The notes under the pieces: generated by a model
Seen by the model: the letters and a program-made list of their open reading frames with translations, nothing else
Databases searched by the model: none
Told to the model about the DNA's origin: nothing
Shown: positions 1-8,630 of the stretch, in pieces
How positions within the stretch are numbered: position 1 is the stretch's first letter
Layout of the letters: each line of letters opens with the position of its first letter
NCBI RefSeq assembly: GCF_006782915.1
Contig: NZ_VCNP01000056.1
Span: 992,001 to 1,056,000, forward strand
Reading direction: 5' to 3'
From: Streptomyces calvus
GTDB taxonomy: Bacteria; Actinomycetota; Actinomycetes; Streptomycetales; Streptomycetaceae
DNA length: 64,000 nucleotides
Made by a program: the position numbers and the translations under genes

Positions 1-34
1 GAGGCGTCCGAGGTGCCGCGCCCGGACGGTGACG

Positions 35-709
35 TCAGGGGCCGCTGCCCGGCTGGAGCACCGTGAGGAACACCGAGGACGCGTTCCCGGACACCGGGAC
101 CGGGCCGGACCGCCACGGCACCTCGAGGGGCTGCCGTTCGTCCGGCGGGGTGACGAGGAGCGTCGCCGGGGTGGCCGTGCGGGCGCCGCTCACCCCGGGG
201 CTCGCGTACCGCAGCCCCGACCAGGCGCTCTCGCCCGGGGCCAGGGTGACGGTCGTCGCGTCGCCGGCGGTGCGCTCGGGATCCCGGCCCAGCTGCTCGC
301 CGGCGGCGTCCACGAAGGCGGCGCCCGGATAGCCGTACACGGTGCAGGTGCGGGAGGAGACGTTCGTCAGGACCACCGGGAAGTTGCGCTGCCCCGCACC
401 GGGGTCCATGCGGCCGACGGCGGCGCTCAGTTCGGCGGTGCGACACCGGGTGCCGGGGCGGTCCGTCCGCCCGGGCGCCGTCGGGGCGCGGTCGCTCGGG
501 GAAGCGGCCGTCCCGCTCGGGGAGACGACCGTGCCGTCCGGCGACGTGGCGGTGCGGGGTGGGGAGTCACCGGCCGTCCGGCCGGCGCTCGCCGGCGGCT
601 GCGGCGAGGCGCCGGCGGTGCCGTCCCCCGTGCCGCAGGAGGCCAGCGTCCCGAGTACCACCAGCGCACCCGTCACCGAAGCGACCGCGTACCGTGCCCT
701 GTTCGCCAT
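35..709 (-). CDS. DUF4232-type secreted lipoprotein
   Basis: This 224-aa protein has an N-terminal signal peptide ending in a lipobox (Leu-Ala-Ser-Cys, residues 22-25), so Cys25 should be lipidated and the protein anchored to the outer face of the membrane. Residues 26-86 are a Ser/Thr/Pro/Gly-rich linker. From about residue 88 to the end the sequence looks like the DUF4232 beta-sandwich domain common in actinobacterial lipoproteins, with paired cysteines near 89 and 122. No enzymatic motif is visible and the function is unknown. It lies downstream of, and on the same strand as, the sensor phosphatase at 723-3125, with only 13 bases between them, so the two are probably co-transcribed. Confidence 0.85.
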   Translation of the reverse strand: MANRARYAVASVTGALVVLGTLASCGTGDGTAGASPQPPASAGRTAGDSPPRTATSPDGTVVSPSGTAASPSDRAPTAPGRTDRPGTRCRTAELSAAVGRMDPGAGQRNFPVVLTNVSSRTCTVYGYPGAAFVDAAGEQLGRDPERTAGDATTVTLAPGESAWSGLRYASPGVSGARTATPATLLVTPPDERQPLEVPWRSGPVPVSGNASSVFLTVLQPGSGP

Positions 710-722
710 GGCCCACCCCGTC

Positions 723-3125
723 TCACATCTCGTCGACCAGTGACATTTCCGCCCAGATCGTCTTGCCGTCGGCCGTGTGCCTGCTGCCCCAGCGCTGGGT
801 GAGCTGGGCGACCAGCAGCAGACCGCGCCCGCCCTCGTCCCACGTCTTGGCCCGCCGCAGGTGCGGGGCCGTGTGGCTGGTGTCGGACACCTCGCAGATC
901 AGCGTCGCGGCGTCGTGGATCAGCCGCAGCCGGATGGGCGGGGCGCCGTACCGGATGGCGTTCGTGACCAGCTCGCTCACCACCAGCTCCGCCGTGAACG
1001 ACGCCTCCGTCAGCGCCCACGCGGCCAGCTGGTCGACCACCTGCTTGCGGATCGGCGCGACCAGCGCCGGATCGGCGGGGATGTCCCAGGTGGCGACCTG
1101 CGCCGACGGCAGCCCGCGGGTACGGGCCAGCAGCAGGGCCACGTCGTCCGTCGCGCCGCCCGGCACGAGCACGGTGTGCAGCACACGGTCGCAGGTCTCG
1201 TCGAGCGGGCCGTCGGAGTGCGACAGCGCCTCCCGGAGCAGGGCGTGCCCCACCTCCGTGTCCCGGCCGCGGGACTCGACGAGCCCGTCGGTGTAGAACG
1301 CCAGCACCGCGTCGTCGGGCAGCTCCAGCTCGGCCGACTCGAACGGCAGCCCGCCCATGCCCAGCGGCGGCCCCGACGGCAGGTCCAGATGCCGGGCCGG
1401 GCCGCCCGGCGTGACCAGCACCGGCGGCGGATGCCCGGCCCGGGCCAGCGTGCAGCGCCGGGACACCGGGTCGTACACCGCGTACAGACAGGTCGCGCCG
1501 ACCTCGCCGGGACCGTTGTCGCCGGACTCCTGCGACAGGTGCAGCACCAGGTCGTCCAGGTGGGTCAGCAGTTCGTCGGGGGCCAGGTCGATGTCGGCGA
1601 GGGTGCGCACCGCCGTGCGCAGCCGGCCCATCGTCGCCGAGGCCTGGATGCCGTGCCCGACGACGTCCCCCACCACCATGGCCACCCGCATCCCGGACAG
1701 CGGGATCACGTCGAACCAGTCGCCGCCGACCCCGGAGCGCGCCGCGGGCAGATAGCGGGTGGCCGCCTCCACGGCGGCCGTGCGCGGCAGGGTGCGGGGG
1801 AGCAGGCTGCGCTGGAGGGTGAGGGTGGTCTCGCGTTCGCGGGAGTAGCGGCGGGCGTTGTCGATGCAGACGGCGGCGCGCGCGGTGACGTCCTCGGCCA
1901 GCAGCACGTCGTCGTGGGTGAACGCCTCGGGGCGGCTGAACCGGGTGAAGGCGGCGACGCCGAGGGTGACGCCGCGCGCCTGCAGCGGCACGGACAGCAT
2001 GGAGTGCACGCCGTACTCGCGGACCTGCCGGGCGCGCGCCTCGTCCACCGCGAGCCACGGGTCGAGATCCCCGGAGGGGACCGAGGCGACGATGCTGTGG
2101 CCCGCCATCAGCGAGTCGGCCTGCGGCGCGGCCGCCGGGTAGACGACCAGCTCGCCCACCTCGGCGACCGACTCGGGGCTGCCCGGCAGGAGGGACTGGT
2201 GGGCGACCCGGCGCAGCGCGACCGGCGTGGTCAGCGGCCCCGCGGGCTCTCCTCCGGGCTCGTCGGGCTCCAGCAGGTCCACGCTGACGAAGTCGGCCAG
2301 CGCCGGCACGCACACCTCGGCCAGCTCCTGCGCCGTACGGGTGACGTCCAGCGTGGTGCCGATGTGGATGCTGGCCTCGTTGACCAGCTGCAGCCGCTCC
2401 CGCGCCCGGTACTGCTCGGTGAAGTCGTGGGCCGTCGCGCACACGCCCCGCACCCGGCCGGACTGGTCGGTGAGCGGCGCGAGCCGGGCCAGCCAGGCGT
2501 GCGCGCGGCTCTCGCCGGTGGCCTTCATGCACGTCTGCATCTCGGTCGGCCGGCCGGTGCGCAGCACCTGGCGCAACTGCCGCTCCAGCTCGGCGTGCTG
2601 CGGGCGGCCGCCGATGTCCGTCGGCCGCAGTCCCCGCAGGTGGCCGGCCGGCAGGCCGAGGAGGTGGGCCATGGCGTCGTTGACGCCGCGCAGCCGCAGC
2701 CCCTCGTCGAAGACCATCGCCGCGCACGGCGACTGGAACACGGCCGTGCGGACCAGCGGGTCGTCGGGCAGCTCCTGGTCCGTGGCCTCCAGCGGCGTCA
2801 CGGCGAGCCAGTCGCCCGGGCCGTCGCCGGAGGGCTGCCGGTGGTGGGCGAGCACCCACGCCGTGACGGTGCCGCCGTCCCGGTGGCGCAGCGCGAGCGT
2901 GCCGCTCCAGCGGGCCGCCGGAAGCGTGGGCGGGCCCGCGCCGTCGGCCAGCAGGTCGGCCGCCGGGCGGCCGACGACGTCCTCGGCCCGGTGGCCCAGC
3001 AGCAGTCGCGCACCCTCGCTCCACCGCGCGAGCGTGCCGTCGGCGGCGATGACGGCTCTGGCCGTCACGGCATCGTCGAACGGGTCGTCCGGCCTCATCG
3101 TCGCCACTCCATCGCGCACACTCAC
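723..3125 (-). CDS. PAS-PAS-GAF-SpoIIE phosphatase with C-terminal HATPase
   Basis: This is an 800-aa cytoplasmic signalling protein. Two PAS-like segments (about 20-120 and 125-240) are followed by a GAF domain (about 245-425). Next comes a PP2C/SpoIIE serine phosphatase domain (about 445-650) with the metal-binding motifs GGDWFDV and GDVVGHG. An HtpG/RsbW-like ATPase domain with the N-box SELVTNAIRYG and a Gly-rich GGRGLLL segment forms the C-terminus. The combination suggests one polypeptide carrying both anti-sigma-kinase-like and phosphatase activities of the partner-switching type; that role is inferred from the families. An internal Met at residue 10 (3098) is an alternative start. No STAS anti-anti-sigma partner lies nearby. 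It is one of four SpoIIE proteins in this window. Confidence 0.9.
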   Translation of the reverse strand: MSVRDGVATMRPDDPFDDAVTARAVIAADGTLARWSEGARLLLGHRAEDVVGRPAADLLADGAGPPTLPAARWSGTLALRHRDGGTVTAWVLAHHRQPSGDGPGDWLAVTPLEATDQELPDDPLVRTAVFQSPCAAMVFDEGLRLRGVNDAMAHLLGLPAGHLRGLRPTDIGGRPQHAELERQLRQVLRTGRPTEMQTCMKATGESRAHAWLARLAPLTDQSGRVRGVCATAHDFTEQYRARERLQLVNEASIHIGTTLDVTRTAQELAEVCVPALADFVSVDLLEPDEPGGEPAGPLTTPVALRRVAHQSLLPGSPESVAEVGELVVYPAAAPQADSLMAGHSIVASVPSGDLDPWLAVDEARARQVREYGVHSMLSVPLQARGVTLGVAAFTRFSRPEAFTHDDVLLAEDVTARAAVCIDNARRYSRERETTLTLQRSLLPRTLPRTAAVEAATRYLPAARSGVGGDWFDVIPLSGMRVAMVVGDVVGHGIQASATMGRLRTAVRTLADIDLAPDELLTHLDDLVLHLSQESGDNGPGEVGATCLYAVYDPVSRRCTLARAGHPPPVLVTPGGPARHLDLPSGPPLGMGGLPFESAELELPDDAVLAFYTDGLVESRGRDTEVGHALLREALSHSDGPLDETCDRVLHTVLVPGGATDDVALLLARTRGLPSAQVATWDIPADPALVAPIRKQVVDQLAAWALTEASFTAELVVSELVTNAIRYGAPPIRLRLIHDAATLICEVSDTSHTAPHLRRAKTWDEGGRGLLLVAQLTQRWGSRHTADGKTIWAEMSLVDEM

Positions 3126-3378
3126 CGTTAACCGGTGTATCGCCTGAGTTCCAGCCTAGGCCCTGTCGTCACGTTCCCGCCCGCCCTTCGGACGGACGAC
3201 GGTCCTGTGACGGCAGGGCCCGTGGGTCGGAACCCGCCGCGACCCGGTGACCGCCCACCGCACGGGCAGCCGGGGGAGGGGCACGCGGGCCGGCGGCCTG
3301 AGGGCCGGTCGCCGCCAGTCCTGTCCCAACCGTTGACGCGCCGTCACAGGTGCCACAACCATGGTCCCCGTACGTCAA

Positions 3379-3392
3379 TGGGAGCGCTCCCA
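3379..3392. promoter_or_regulatory. CebR-like LacI-family operator
   Basis: TGGGAGCGCTCCCA is a perfect 14-bp palindrome 56 bases upstream of the GH9 start. It is identical to the known CebR box of Streptomyces, which controls cellobiose and cellulose genes. This predicts repression of the endoglucanase in the absence of cello-oligosaccharides. Confidence 0.85.
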
Positions 3393-3448
3393 TGAAATCT
3401 CCGATATCCGCTCACACCACCCCGCACCTCCCCAAGAGGAGCCCAGAC

Positions 3449-5692
3449 GTGAACAGACGCAGCATCGCCCTGCTGTCCCTGACCGGCCTCCTGGCGACGG
3501 CGCTCACCGCGCTGCCCGCCGCGCAGGCCGGGGCGGACGAGGTCGAACAGGTCCGCAACGGGACCTTCGACTCCGGCATCGACTCCTGGTGGGCCTCCGC
3601 CAACGTCACCGCCGGCCCGTCCGACGGCCGCCTGTGCGCCGACGTGCCCGGCGGCACCACCAACCGCTGGGACGCGTCCGTCGGCCAGAACGACATCACC
3701 CTGGTCAAGGGCGAGTCGTACCGCTTCTCCTTCAGCGCGACCGGCACGCCCGCGGGCCATGTCGTGCGGGCGATCGTCGGCCTCCAGGTGGAGCCGTACG
3801 ACACCTACTACGAGGTGTCCCCGCAGCTCAGCGTCTCCGGGGACACCTACGCGTACACCTTCACCTCGCCCGTCGACACCGACCGTGCCCAGGTCGGCTT
3901 CCAGCTCGGCGGCAGCGCCGACCCCTGGCGGTTCTGCACGGACGACGTGTCCCTGCTGGGCGGCGTCGCCCCCGAGCCGCACGTGCCCGACACCGGGCCC
4001 CGGGTGCGCGTCAACCAGGTCGGCTACCTGCCCGCCGGGCCGAAGAACGCCACCGTGGTCACCGACGCCACCGAGCGGCTGCCCTGGAAGCTGAAGGACG
4101 CCGACGGACGGGTGGTCCGGCAGGGCTGGACCGTGCCGCGCGGCGTCGACGGCTCCTCCGGGCAGAACGTCCACTCCATCGACTTCGGCGCCCACCGCAC
4201 CCGCGGCACGGGCTACACCCTGGTCGCGGACGGCGAGACCAGCCGGCCCTTCGACATCGACGCGAGCGCCTACGAGCGGCTCCGGCTGGACTCGGCGAAG
4301 TACTACTACACCCAGCGCAGCGGCATCGAGATCCGCGACGACCTGCGGCCGGGCTACGGCCGCCCGGCCGGACACGTGGGCGTGGCGCCGAACCAGGGCG
4401 ACGGCGAGGTGCCCTGTCAGCCGGGCGTCTGCGACTACACGCTGGACGTCAGCGGCGGCTGGTACGACGCCGGCGACCACGGCAAGTACGTCGTCAACGG
4501 CGGCATCAGCACCTGGGAGGTGCTCAGCACCTACGAACGCGCCCGGCACGCCCGCACCGGCGAGGCGGACAAGCTCGGCGACGGCACGCTGGACATCCCG
4601 GAGAGCGGCAACAACGTCCCCGACATCCTCGACGAGGCCCGCTGGGAAGTGGAGTTCCTGCTGAAGATGCAGGTCCCCGACGGTGAGCCGCTGGCCGGCA
4701 TGGCCCACCACAAGATCCACGACGAGCAGTGGACCGGGCTGCCGCTGCTGCCGAGCGACGACCCGCAGAAGCGGGAACTGCACCCGCCGACCACCGCCGC
4801 CACCCTGAACCTCGCGGCCACGGCCGCCCAGGCGGCACGCCTGTACCGCTCCCACGACAAGGAGTTCGCGGCCCGGACCCTGGCGGCGGCGCGCAAGGCA
4901 TGGACGGCGGCCCTCGCCCATCCCGACGTCCTCGCCGACCCGGACGACGGCATCGGCGGCGGCGCCTACCCCGACGACACCGTCGCCGACGAGTTCTACT
5001 GGGCGGCCGCCGAGCTGTACCTGACCACGGGGGAGCGGCAGTTCAGGGACCACGTCCTGAACTCGCCGGTGCACACCGCCGACATCTTCGGCCCCACCGG
5101 CTTCGACTGGGCCCGCACCGCCGCGGCCGGCCGCCTCGACCTCGCGACGGTGCCGAACGGGCTGCCGGGCCGGGACAAGGTGCGCGCCTCCGTCGTCAAG
5201 GGCGCCGACCGCTACCTGGCCACCCTCAAGGCCCACCCCTACGGCATGCCGTACGCGCCCGAGGGCAACGTCTACGACTGGGGTTCCAGCCACCAGGTGC
5301 TGAACAACGCGGTCGTCCTCGCCACCGCCTACGACCTCACGGGCGCCACGAAGTACCGTGACGGCGCGCTGCAGAGCATGGACTACATCCTCGGCCGCAA
5401 CGCCCTGAACATGTCGTACGTCACCGGCTACGGCGAGGTCAACGCGCACAACCAGCACAGCCGCTGGTACGCCCGCCAGCTCGACCCGAACCTGCCGAAC
5501 CCGCCGGCCGGCACGCTCTCCGGCGGTCCCAACTCCAGCATCCAGGACCCGTTCGCCCAGTCGAAGCTCCAGGGCTGCGTCGGCCAGTTCTGCTTCATCG
5601 ACGACATCCAGTCCTGGTCCACCAACGAGCACACGATCAACTGGAACGCCGCACTGACCCGGATGGCCTCCTTCGTGGCCGACCAGGGTTAG
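3449..5692 (+). CDS. Secreted GH9 endoglucanase with CBM4/9-like and Ig-like domains
   Basis: This is a 747-aa secreted cellulase. I chose the GTG at 3449 because an AAGAGGAG ribosome binding site precedes it and the signal peptide (residues 1 to about 29) follows at once; the ATG at 3350 lies upstream of the operator. The domains are a CenC-like carbohydrate-binding module (about 33-170), an Ig-like CelD N-terminal domain (about 182-265) and a GH9 (alpha/alpha)6 barrel (about 275-745). Catalytic features are the Asp pair in YDAGDHGKY (D340 and D343, the base), the HNQHSRW histidine motif (H667, H670) and the acid Glu727 in STNEHTINW. It should hydrolyse beta-1,4-glucan by inversion. The CebR-type operator upstream implies cellobiose control. 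Confidence 0.95.
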   Translation: MNRRSIALLSLTGLLATALTALPAAQAGADEVEQVRNGTFDSGIDSWWASANVTAGPSDGRLCADVPGGTTNRWDASVGQNDITLVKGESYRFSFSATGTPAGHVVRAIVGLQVEPYDTYYEVSPQLSVSGDTYAYTFTSPVDTDRAQVGFQLGGSADPWRFCTDDVSLLGGVAPEPHVPDTGPRVRVNQVGYLPAGPKNATVVTDATERLPWKLKDADGRVVRQGWTVPRGVDGSSGQNVHSIDFGAHRTRGTGYTLVADGETSRPFDIDASAYERLRLDSAKYYYTQRSGIEIRDDLRPGYGRPAGHVGVAPNQGDGEVPCQPGVCDYTLDVSGGWYDAGDHGKYVVNGGISTWEVLSTYERARHARTGEADKLGDGTLDIPESGNNVPDILDEARWEVEFLLKMQVPDGEPLAGMAHHKIHDEQWTGLPLLPSDDPQKRELHPPTTAATLNLAATAAQAARLYRSHDKEFAARTLAAARKAWTAALAHPDVLADPDDGIGGGAYPDDTVADEFYWAAAELYLTTGERQFRDHVLNSPVHTADIFGPTGFDWARTAAAGRLDLATVPNGLPGRDKVRASVVKGADRYLATLKAHPYGMPYAPEGNVYDWGSSHQVLNNAVVLATAYDLTGATKYRDGALQSMDYILGRNALNMSYVTGYGEVNAHNQHSRWYARQLDPNLPNPPAGTLSGGPNSSIQDPFAQSKLQGCVGQFCFIDDIQSWSTNEHTINWNAALTRMASFVADQG

Positions 5693-5794
5693 GGTCTGTC
5701 GCTCGGATCGGCCCGGCTGCGAGGTGGAACGCCTCGCGGCCGGATCCCGCGACACCGGGACGATCCGAATGGCGAGCCCTGGTCACCGCCCCGC

Positions 5795-5824
5795 CGGGCC
5801 GGCGGCCGACCGGCCGCCGGCCCG
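5795..5824. terminator. GC-rich hairpin downstream of GH9 gene
   Basis: A perfect 13-bp inverted repeat (5795-5807 with 5812-5824) with a 4-base loop lies about 100 bases after the endoglucanase stop. There is no T-tract, as is usual for Streptomyces terminators. Confidence 0.65.
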
Positions 5825-5941
5825 TCACCACGGCCCCCGAGTGCCTGCCCGCAGGTGACCCACGTCTCATCCGTACCGGCCTGCGTTCTGCTCGGAGGTA
5901 CCCGGCAGCACCTGCTCTGACCTGCGGATATTTACGAGTAA

Positions 5942-5956
5942 GTACCCGAGCGGTAC
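5942..5956. promoter_or_regulatory. Inverted repeat overlapping TA-operon leader
   Basis: GTACC-CGAGC-GGTAC ends 9 bases before the antitoxin start. A further GGTACC lies at 5897-5902. Repeated GTACC half-sites directly upstream of a ribbon-helix-helix gene fit an autoregulatory operator. The evidence is positional only. Confidence 0.45.
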
Positions 5957-5965
5957 CGTGAGGGC

Positions 5966-6211
5966 ATGCCAGCTCTCAACGTGGAGTTCAGCGACCGCGA
6001 GCTCGAGGACCTGAGGCAGATCGCCAGGGAACGCGGTACGTCCATGAAGGCGCTCGTGCGGGAGGCGGCCGCGGCGGACATCGCCCGCCACCGGGCCCTG
6101 CAGGAGGGCGCGGAGGCCTTCCGGCATTTCTTCGCCACGCACGCCGACGAGTTCGCCGCCGCCTTCCCGGACGACGAACCCTCCGGCAAGGGCGCGGGAC
6201 GGGCCGCCTGA
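5966..6211 (+). CDS. Ribbon-helix-helix antitoxin-like protein
   Basis: An 81-aa protein. Residues 1-40 fit a short beta strand (ALNVEFSD) followed by two helices (RELEDLRQIARERG and SMKALVREAAAADI), the pattern of MetJ/Arc-type ribbon-helix-helix DNA-binding antitoxins. The rest is an acidic Ala-rich tail that could wrap the partner. It is followed after 3 bases by the Fic/Doc-like gene at 6215, so translation is probably coupled. This layout is the standard antitoxin-first operon, probably autoregulated through the GTACC repeats upstream. The call rests on fold pattern and context. Confidence 0.75.
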   Translation: MPALNVEFSDRELEDLRQIARERGTSMKALVREAAAADIARHRALQEGAEAFRHFFATHADEFAAAFPDDEPSGKGAGRAA

Positions 6212-6214
6212 CCG

Positions 6215-6592
6215 ATGGCGTCCGTGCTGCACATCGACGTGCCCTGGCTGCTCCAGCGGCACGAGGAGGTCCTCCCGGACCAGCCCACCATCAACGACTT
6301 CTCCGCCCTGGTCGCCGCCGTCGCCCGGCACCGCGTCGACCCGCCCCGGCTGGGCGTCGACTCCGACCCGGCCTGGCGGGCGGCGGCCCTCCTGCACACG
6401 CTGGCCGTGCTCCGTCCGCTGCCCGCGGCCAACGCCCGGTTCGCCTGCGCCACGGCCGTGGCCTACATGTTCGTCAGCGGCGTCGGCATCGACCCGCCCT
6501 ACGGCGCCCTCGTCGACCTCGCCCGCGACCTGATCAGCGGCGAGGCCGATGTGTACGGCGCCGCCGACCGCCTGCGCTCCTGGCAGATCTGA
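6215..6592 (+). CDS. Fic/Doc-like toxin with degenerate active-site motif
   Basis: This 125-aa protein is the size of phage P1 Doc. It has the Doc-like N-terminus (a helix, then DQPTINDFSALVAAVARHRV) and a helix in the place of the Fic motif. Canonical Fic/Doc proteins carry His-x-Phe-x-(Asp/Glu)-(Ala/Gly)-Asn-(Lys/Gly)-(Lys/Arg). Here residues 67-75 read RPLPAANAR: the catalytic His is Arg67, the acidic residue is Ala71 and the Lys is Ala74, while Asn73 and Arg75 remain. The AMPylation or phosphorylation chemistry of the family therefore looks compromised. It forms an operon with the ribbon-helix-helix gene before it. It may be a neutralised toxin, or an active protein using different chemistry. 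Confidence 0.75.
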   Translation: MASVLHIDVPWLLQRHEEVLPDQPTINDFSALVAAVARHRVDPPRLGVDSDPAWRAAALLHTLAVLRPLPAANARFACATAVAYMFVSGVGIDPPYGALVDLARDLISGEADVYGAADRLRSWQI

Positions 6593-6733
6593 GACGGCGC
6601 CGCCACTTGCTTTACCGATCCGATGTGAACCATCGGGAAAACCGCGCCCGAAAGGCGTGCGCGAGGGCCGCGGACCGCCTTCCCTTTCTGACTTTCTGTC
6701 AATGCCCGGAACTTGCCCAAGCGCCTTGTTGGC

Positions 6734-6771
6734 CCCGCGCGGGTTGTGCGAGAGTGAGCCACCCGCGCGGG
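6734..6771. other. Inverted repeat within 340-base non-coding region
   Basis: The region 6593-6932 before the lectin-fusion gene holds no convincing gene. It is less GC-rich than its surroundings and contains an 11-bp inverted repeat, CCCGCGCGGGT (6734-6744) with its complement at 6761-6771, separated by 16 bases. Each arm contains CCGCGCGG. It may be an operator pair or a transcript hairpin. Confidence 0.4.
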
Positions 6772-6932
6772 AGGTAAAGGCCGGGAACGCACGCGAGTTG
6801 AGGAACCGGGTCGGATCCGCCGACGTGAATTCACACCCCGCGCCACGCCAAAGAGGTATGCACCAATCCGGGCTCCTTTTCGGCGTCGTGAACGCTCGAA
6901 TGGCACATGCGCTGTGGGAAGGAACCGTCTCA

Positions 6933-8570
6933 GTGCACACCCCCCACCCCCCTCGGCCCCCGTATCCCCCGCCCGGCGGGGACCCCGGGGAATCCGACGA
7001 GTTCCTCGCCGCCCGGTTGCGGGGCCGTCCGGAGGGCGAGTCCGCCCACGCCGTCGCACTGCTGACGGCCCGGCACTGGCGGTCGGCCCACGACTACGCG
7101 ACCGTCTGCCTCGCCTCGTCGGGGCAGGCCGCCGCCATGGTCACCGCGGCCGCCCTGCACCACGTCCTGGACCGGATCGCCGTCGGCGAACCGGCCGTCG
7201 CGCTCCGGCCGGCGCTGCTGGTGCGGGTGCGGGACACGGTCCGCGAGTGGGCCGCCGACGACCGAACAGCGGCGGTTCTGCCGGAGTTGCAGAAACCGGC
7301 CGGCGGGCGCGGCATGCGCGCGGCGACCACCATGACTCCGGAAAACCGCGCACTCGCCGGTCGGGCATTCCGCTCCTTGCCCGCGCGCGCCCGCTGTTTG
7401 CTCTGGCACGCCGAGGTCGAGGCCGAGCCGATTTCCGTCCCGGCCGGACTGCTCGGCATGGATCCGGACATCGCATCGGGCGCACTCGAACAGGCGCGTG
7501 CCGCATTCCGTCAGGCATGTGTACAAGCGCATCAGGAACTGGCGCCGACCAAGGAATGCCGCTTCCACAACCGTCTCCTCGACGTGCCCATCCGCCGGGG
7601 CGGCGCCCTGCTGCCCGACGTCCGCCGGCACCTGGCGGAGTGCCGTCACTGCCGGCACGCGGCGGAGCAACTGGGCCACTTCGAGAGCGGACTGGACACG
7701 CTGATCGCCGAGGCGGTGCTCGGGTGGGGGGCCCGGCGCTACCTCGACTCGCGGCCGGGACGCACCGCGGGCGGCCCGCGCGCGGGCCGTGCCGCCCGCC
7801 GGCGCCGGGGCGGCGACGGACGGCACGGCAGCGGCCGGAACCGCCTGCTGTCCCGGATCCCCGTCCCCGACCGCCTCACCGGCCTCCGGATGCCCGACCC
7901 GGTGCGCTCCACCAGGACCCTGCTCACCGGACTCGGGGCCGTCTCGGCGGGCGTCCTGATGAGCGTGCTCATCGCCGGTTCCTCCAGCCCGGACGGCGGG
8001 GCCGACCCGACGGGCTCCACCGGCGCGGCGGGCGGCCGCGCCTCCGTGCCGTCGGCCGCCCCGACCGGCGCCGCGGCCGTCCCCTCCGTACCGGGACGGA
8101 CCCGGCTGCGCAACGCCGCCTCCGGCCTGTGCCTCGACACCCGCGGCGAGCCCCGGGACGGCTCCGGCACCCGGCTCGCCGAGTGCTCCTCGGCGTGGAC
8201 CCAGCAGTGGACGTACGAGGACGACGGGCTGCTGCGCAGCGTCGCCGACCCCGGTCTGTGCCTGGACTCCCACAAGGACGCCGGTGTCGTCGTCCTCGGC
8301 ACCTGCGCCGACGCCGGCGACCCGCGCAGCGGCGACGTGCGCTACGACCTCACCGCCCCCGGCGAACTGCTGACCCGCTGGGACGGACAGCTGGCCCTCG
8401 CTCCGGCCACCCCCGACGCGAACGCCGACATCGTCGTCAAGGTGCGCGACCGGACCGTGGACCAGCGCTGGAGCGCCGAGCCGGTCCGCACGGCCACGGG
8501 CTCGCTCTCCATCAGCGGCACCGGGACCCCCGCGGCCCGGTACGCGGACCTCACCGAGCCGGTGACGTGA
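6933..8570 (+). CDS. Sigma-like / ZAS zinc finger / TM / ricin B-lectin fusion protein
   Basis: A 545-aa protein from GTG 6933, chosen because GGAAGGA lies 9 bases upstream; ATG 6858 is an alternative. Residues about 20-110 resemble a degenerate ECF sigma region 2. Residues about 135-195 resemble region 4 (RSLPARARCLLWHAEVEAE). A zf-HC2/ZAS-type anti-sigma motif follows: H233, C237 and C240 in HLAECRHC. After a basic linker there is one membrane helix (about 325-348, GLGAVSAGVLMSVLIAG). The outside domain is a ricin-type beta-trefoil (about 385-530) with a QQW motif. Related sigma/RICIN proteins occur in Streptomyces. The region 2-like part lacks the usual acidic motif, so real sigma activity is doubtful. 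It may link extracellular sugar binding to cytoplasmic control. Confidence 0.85.
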   Translation: MHTPHPPRPPYPPPGGDPGESDEFLAARLRGRPEGESAHAVALLTARHWRSAHDYATVCLASSGQAAAMVTAAALHHVLDRIAVGEPAVALRPALLVRVRDTVREWAADDRTAAVLPELQKPAGGRGMRAATTMTPENRALAGRAFRSLPARARCLLWHAEVEAEPISVPAGLLGMDPDIASGALEQARAAFRQACVQAHQELAPTKECRFHNRLLDVPIRRGGALLPDVRRHLAECRHCRHAAEQLGHFESGLDTLIAEAVLGWGARRYLDSRPGRTAGGPRAGRAARRRRGGDGRHGSGRNRLLSRIPVPDRLTGLRMPDPVRSTRTLLTGLGAVSAGVLMSVLIAGSSSPDGGADPTGSTGAAGGRASVPSAAPTGAAAVPSVPGRTRLRNAASGLCLDTRGEPRDGSGTRLAECSSAWTQQWTYEDDGLLRSVADPGLCLDSHKDAGVVVLGTCADAGDPRSGDVRYDLTAPGELLTRWDGQLALAPATPDANADIVVKVRDRTVDQRWSAEPVRTATGSLSISGTGTPAARYADLTEPVT

Positions 8571-8576
8571 GCGCGC

Positions 8577-8612
8577 CCGGCCGGGACGGACCGGTCGCCC
8601 CGTCCCGGCCGG
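8577..8612. terminator. Bidirectional hairpin between convergent genes
   Basis: A perfect 13-bp stem (8577-8589 with 8600-8612) and a 10-base loop sit between the lectin-fusion gene (plus) and the oxidase gene (minus). Confidence 0.7.
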
Positions 8613-8630
8613 ACGGACGGGCCGGGGCCT

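Noticed and set aside
777..3131. 784-codon open frame antisense to the sensor phosphatase
   Set aside because: Its product is Arg/Gly/Val-rich without any domain. It mirrors the real gene's third-codon G/C bias, which is the normal shadow effect in high-GC DNA.
3350..3448. Upstream in-frame ATG for the GH9 gene
   Set aside because: It would place the operator inside the coding region and put 33 non-signal residues before the signal peptide; GTG 3449 has the ribosome binding site.
3344..5755. 803-codon open frame antisense to the GH9 gene
   Set aside because: No domain and low-complexity product; the opposite strand encodes a complete cellulase.
6549..6932. N-terminal extension of the lectin-fusion gene
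   Set aside because: The extra 128 residues are low-complexity, overlap the end of the Fic-like gene and lack coding bias; GTG 6933 has a good ribosome binding site.
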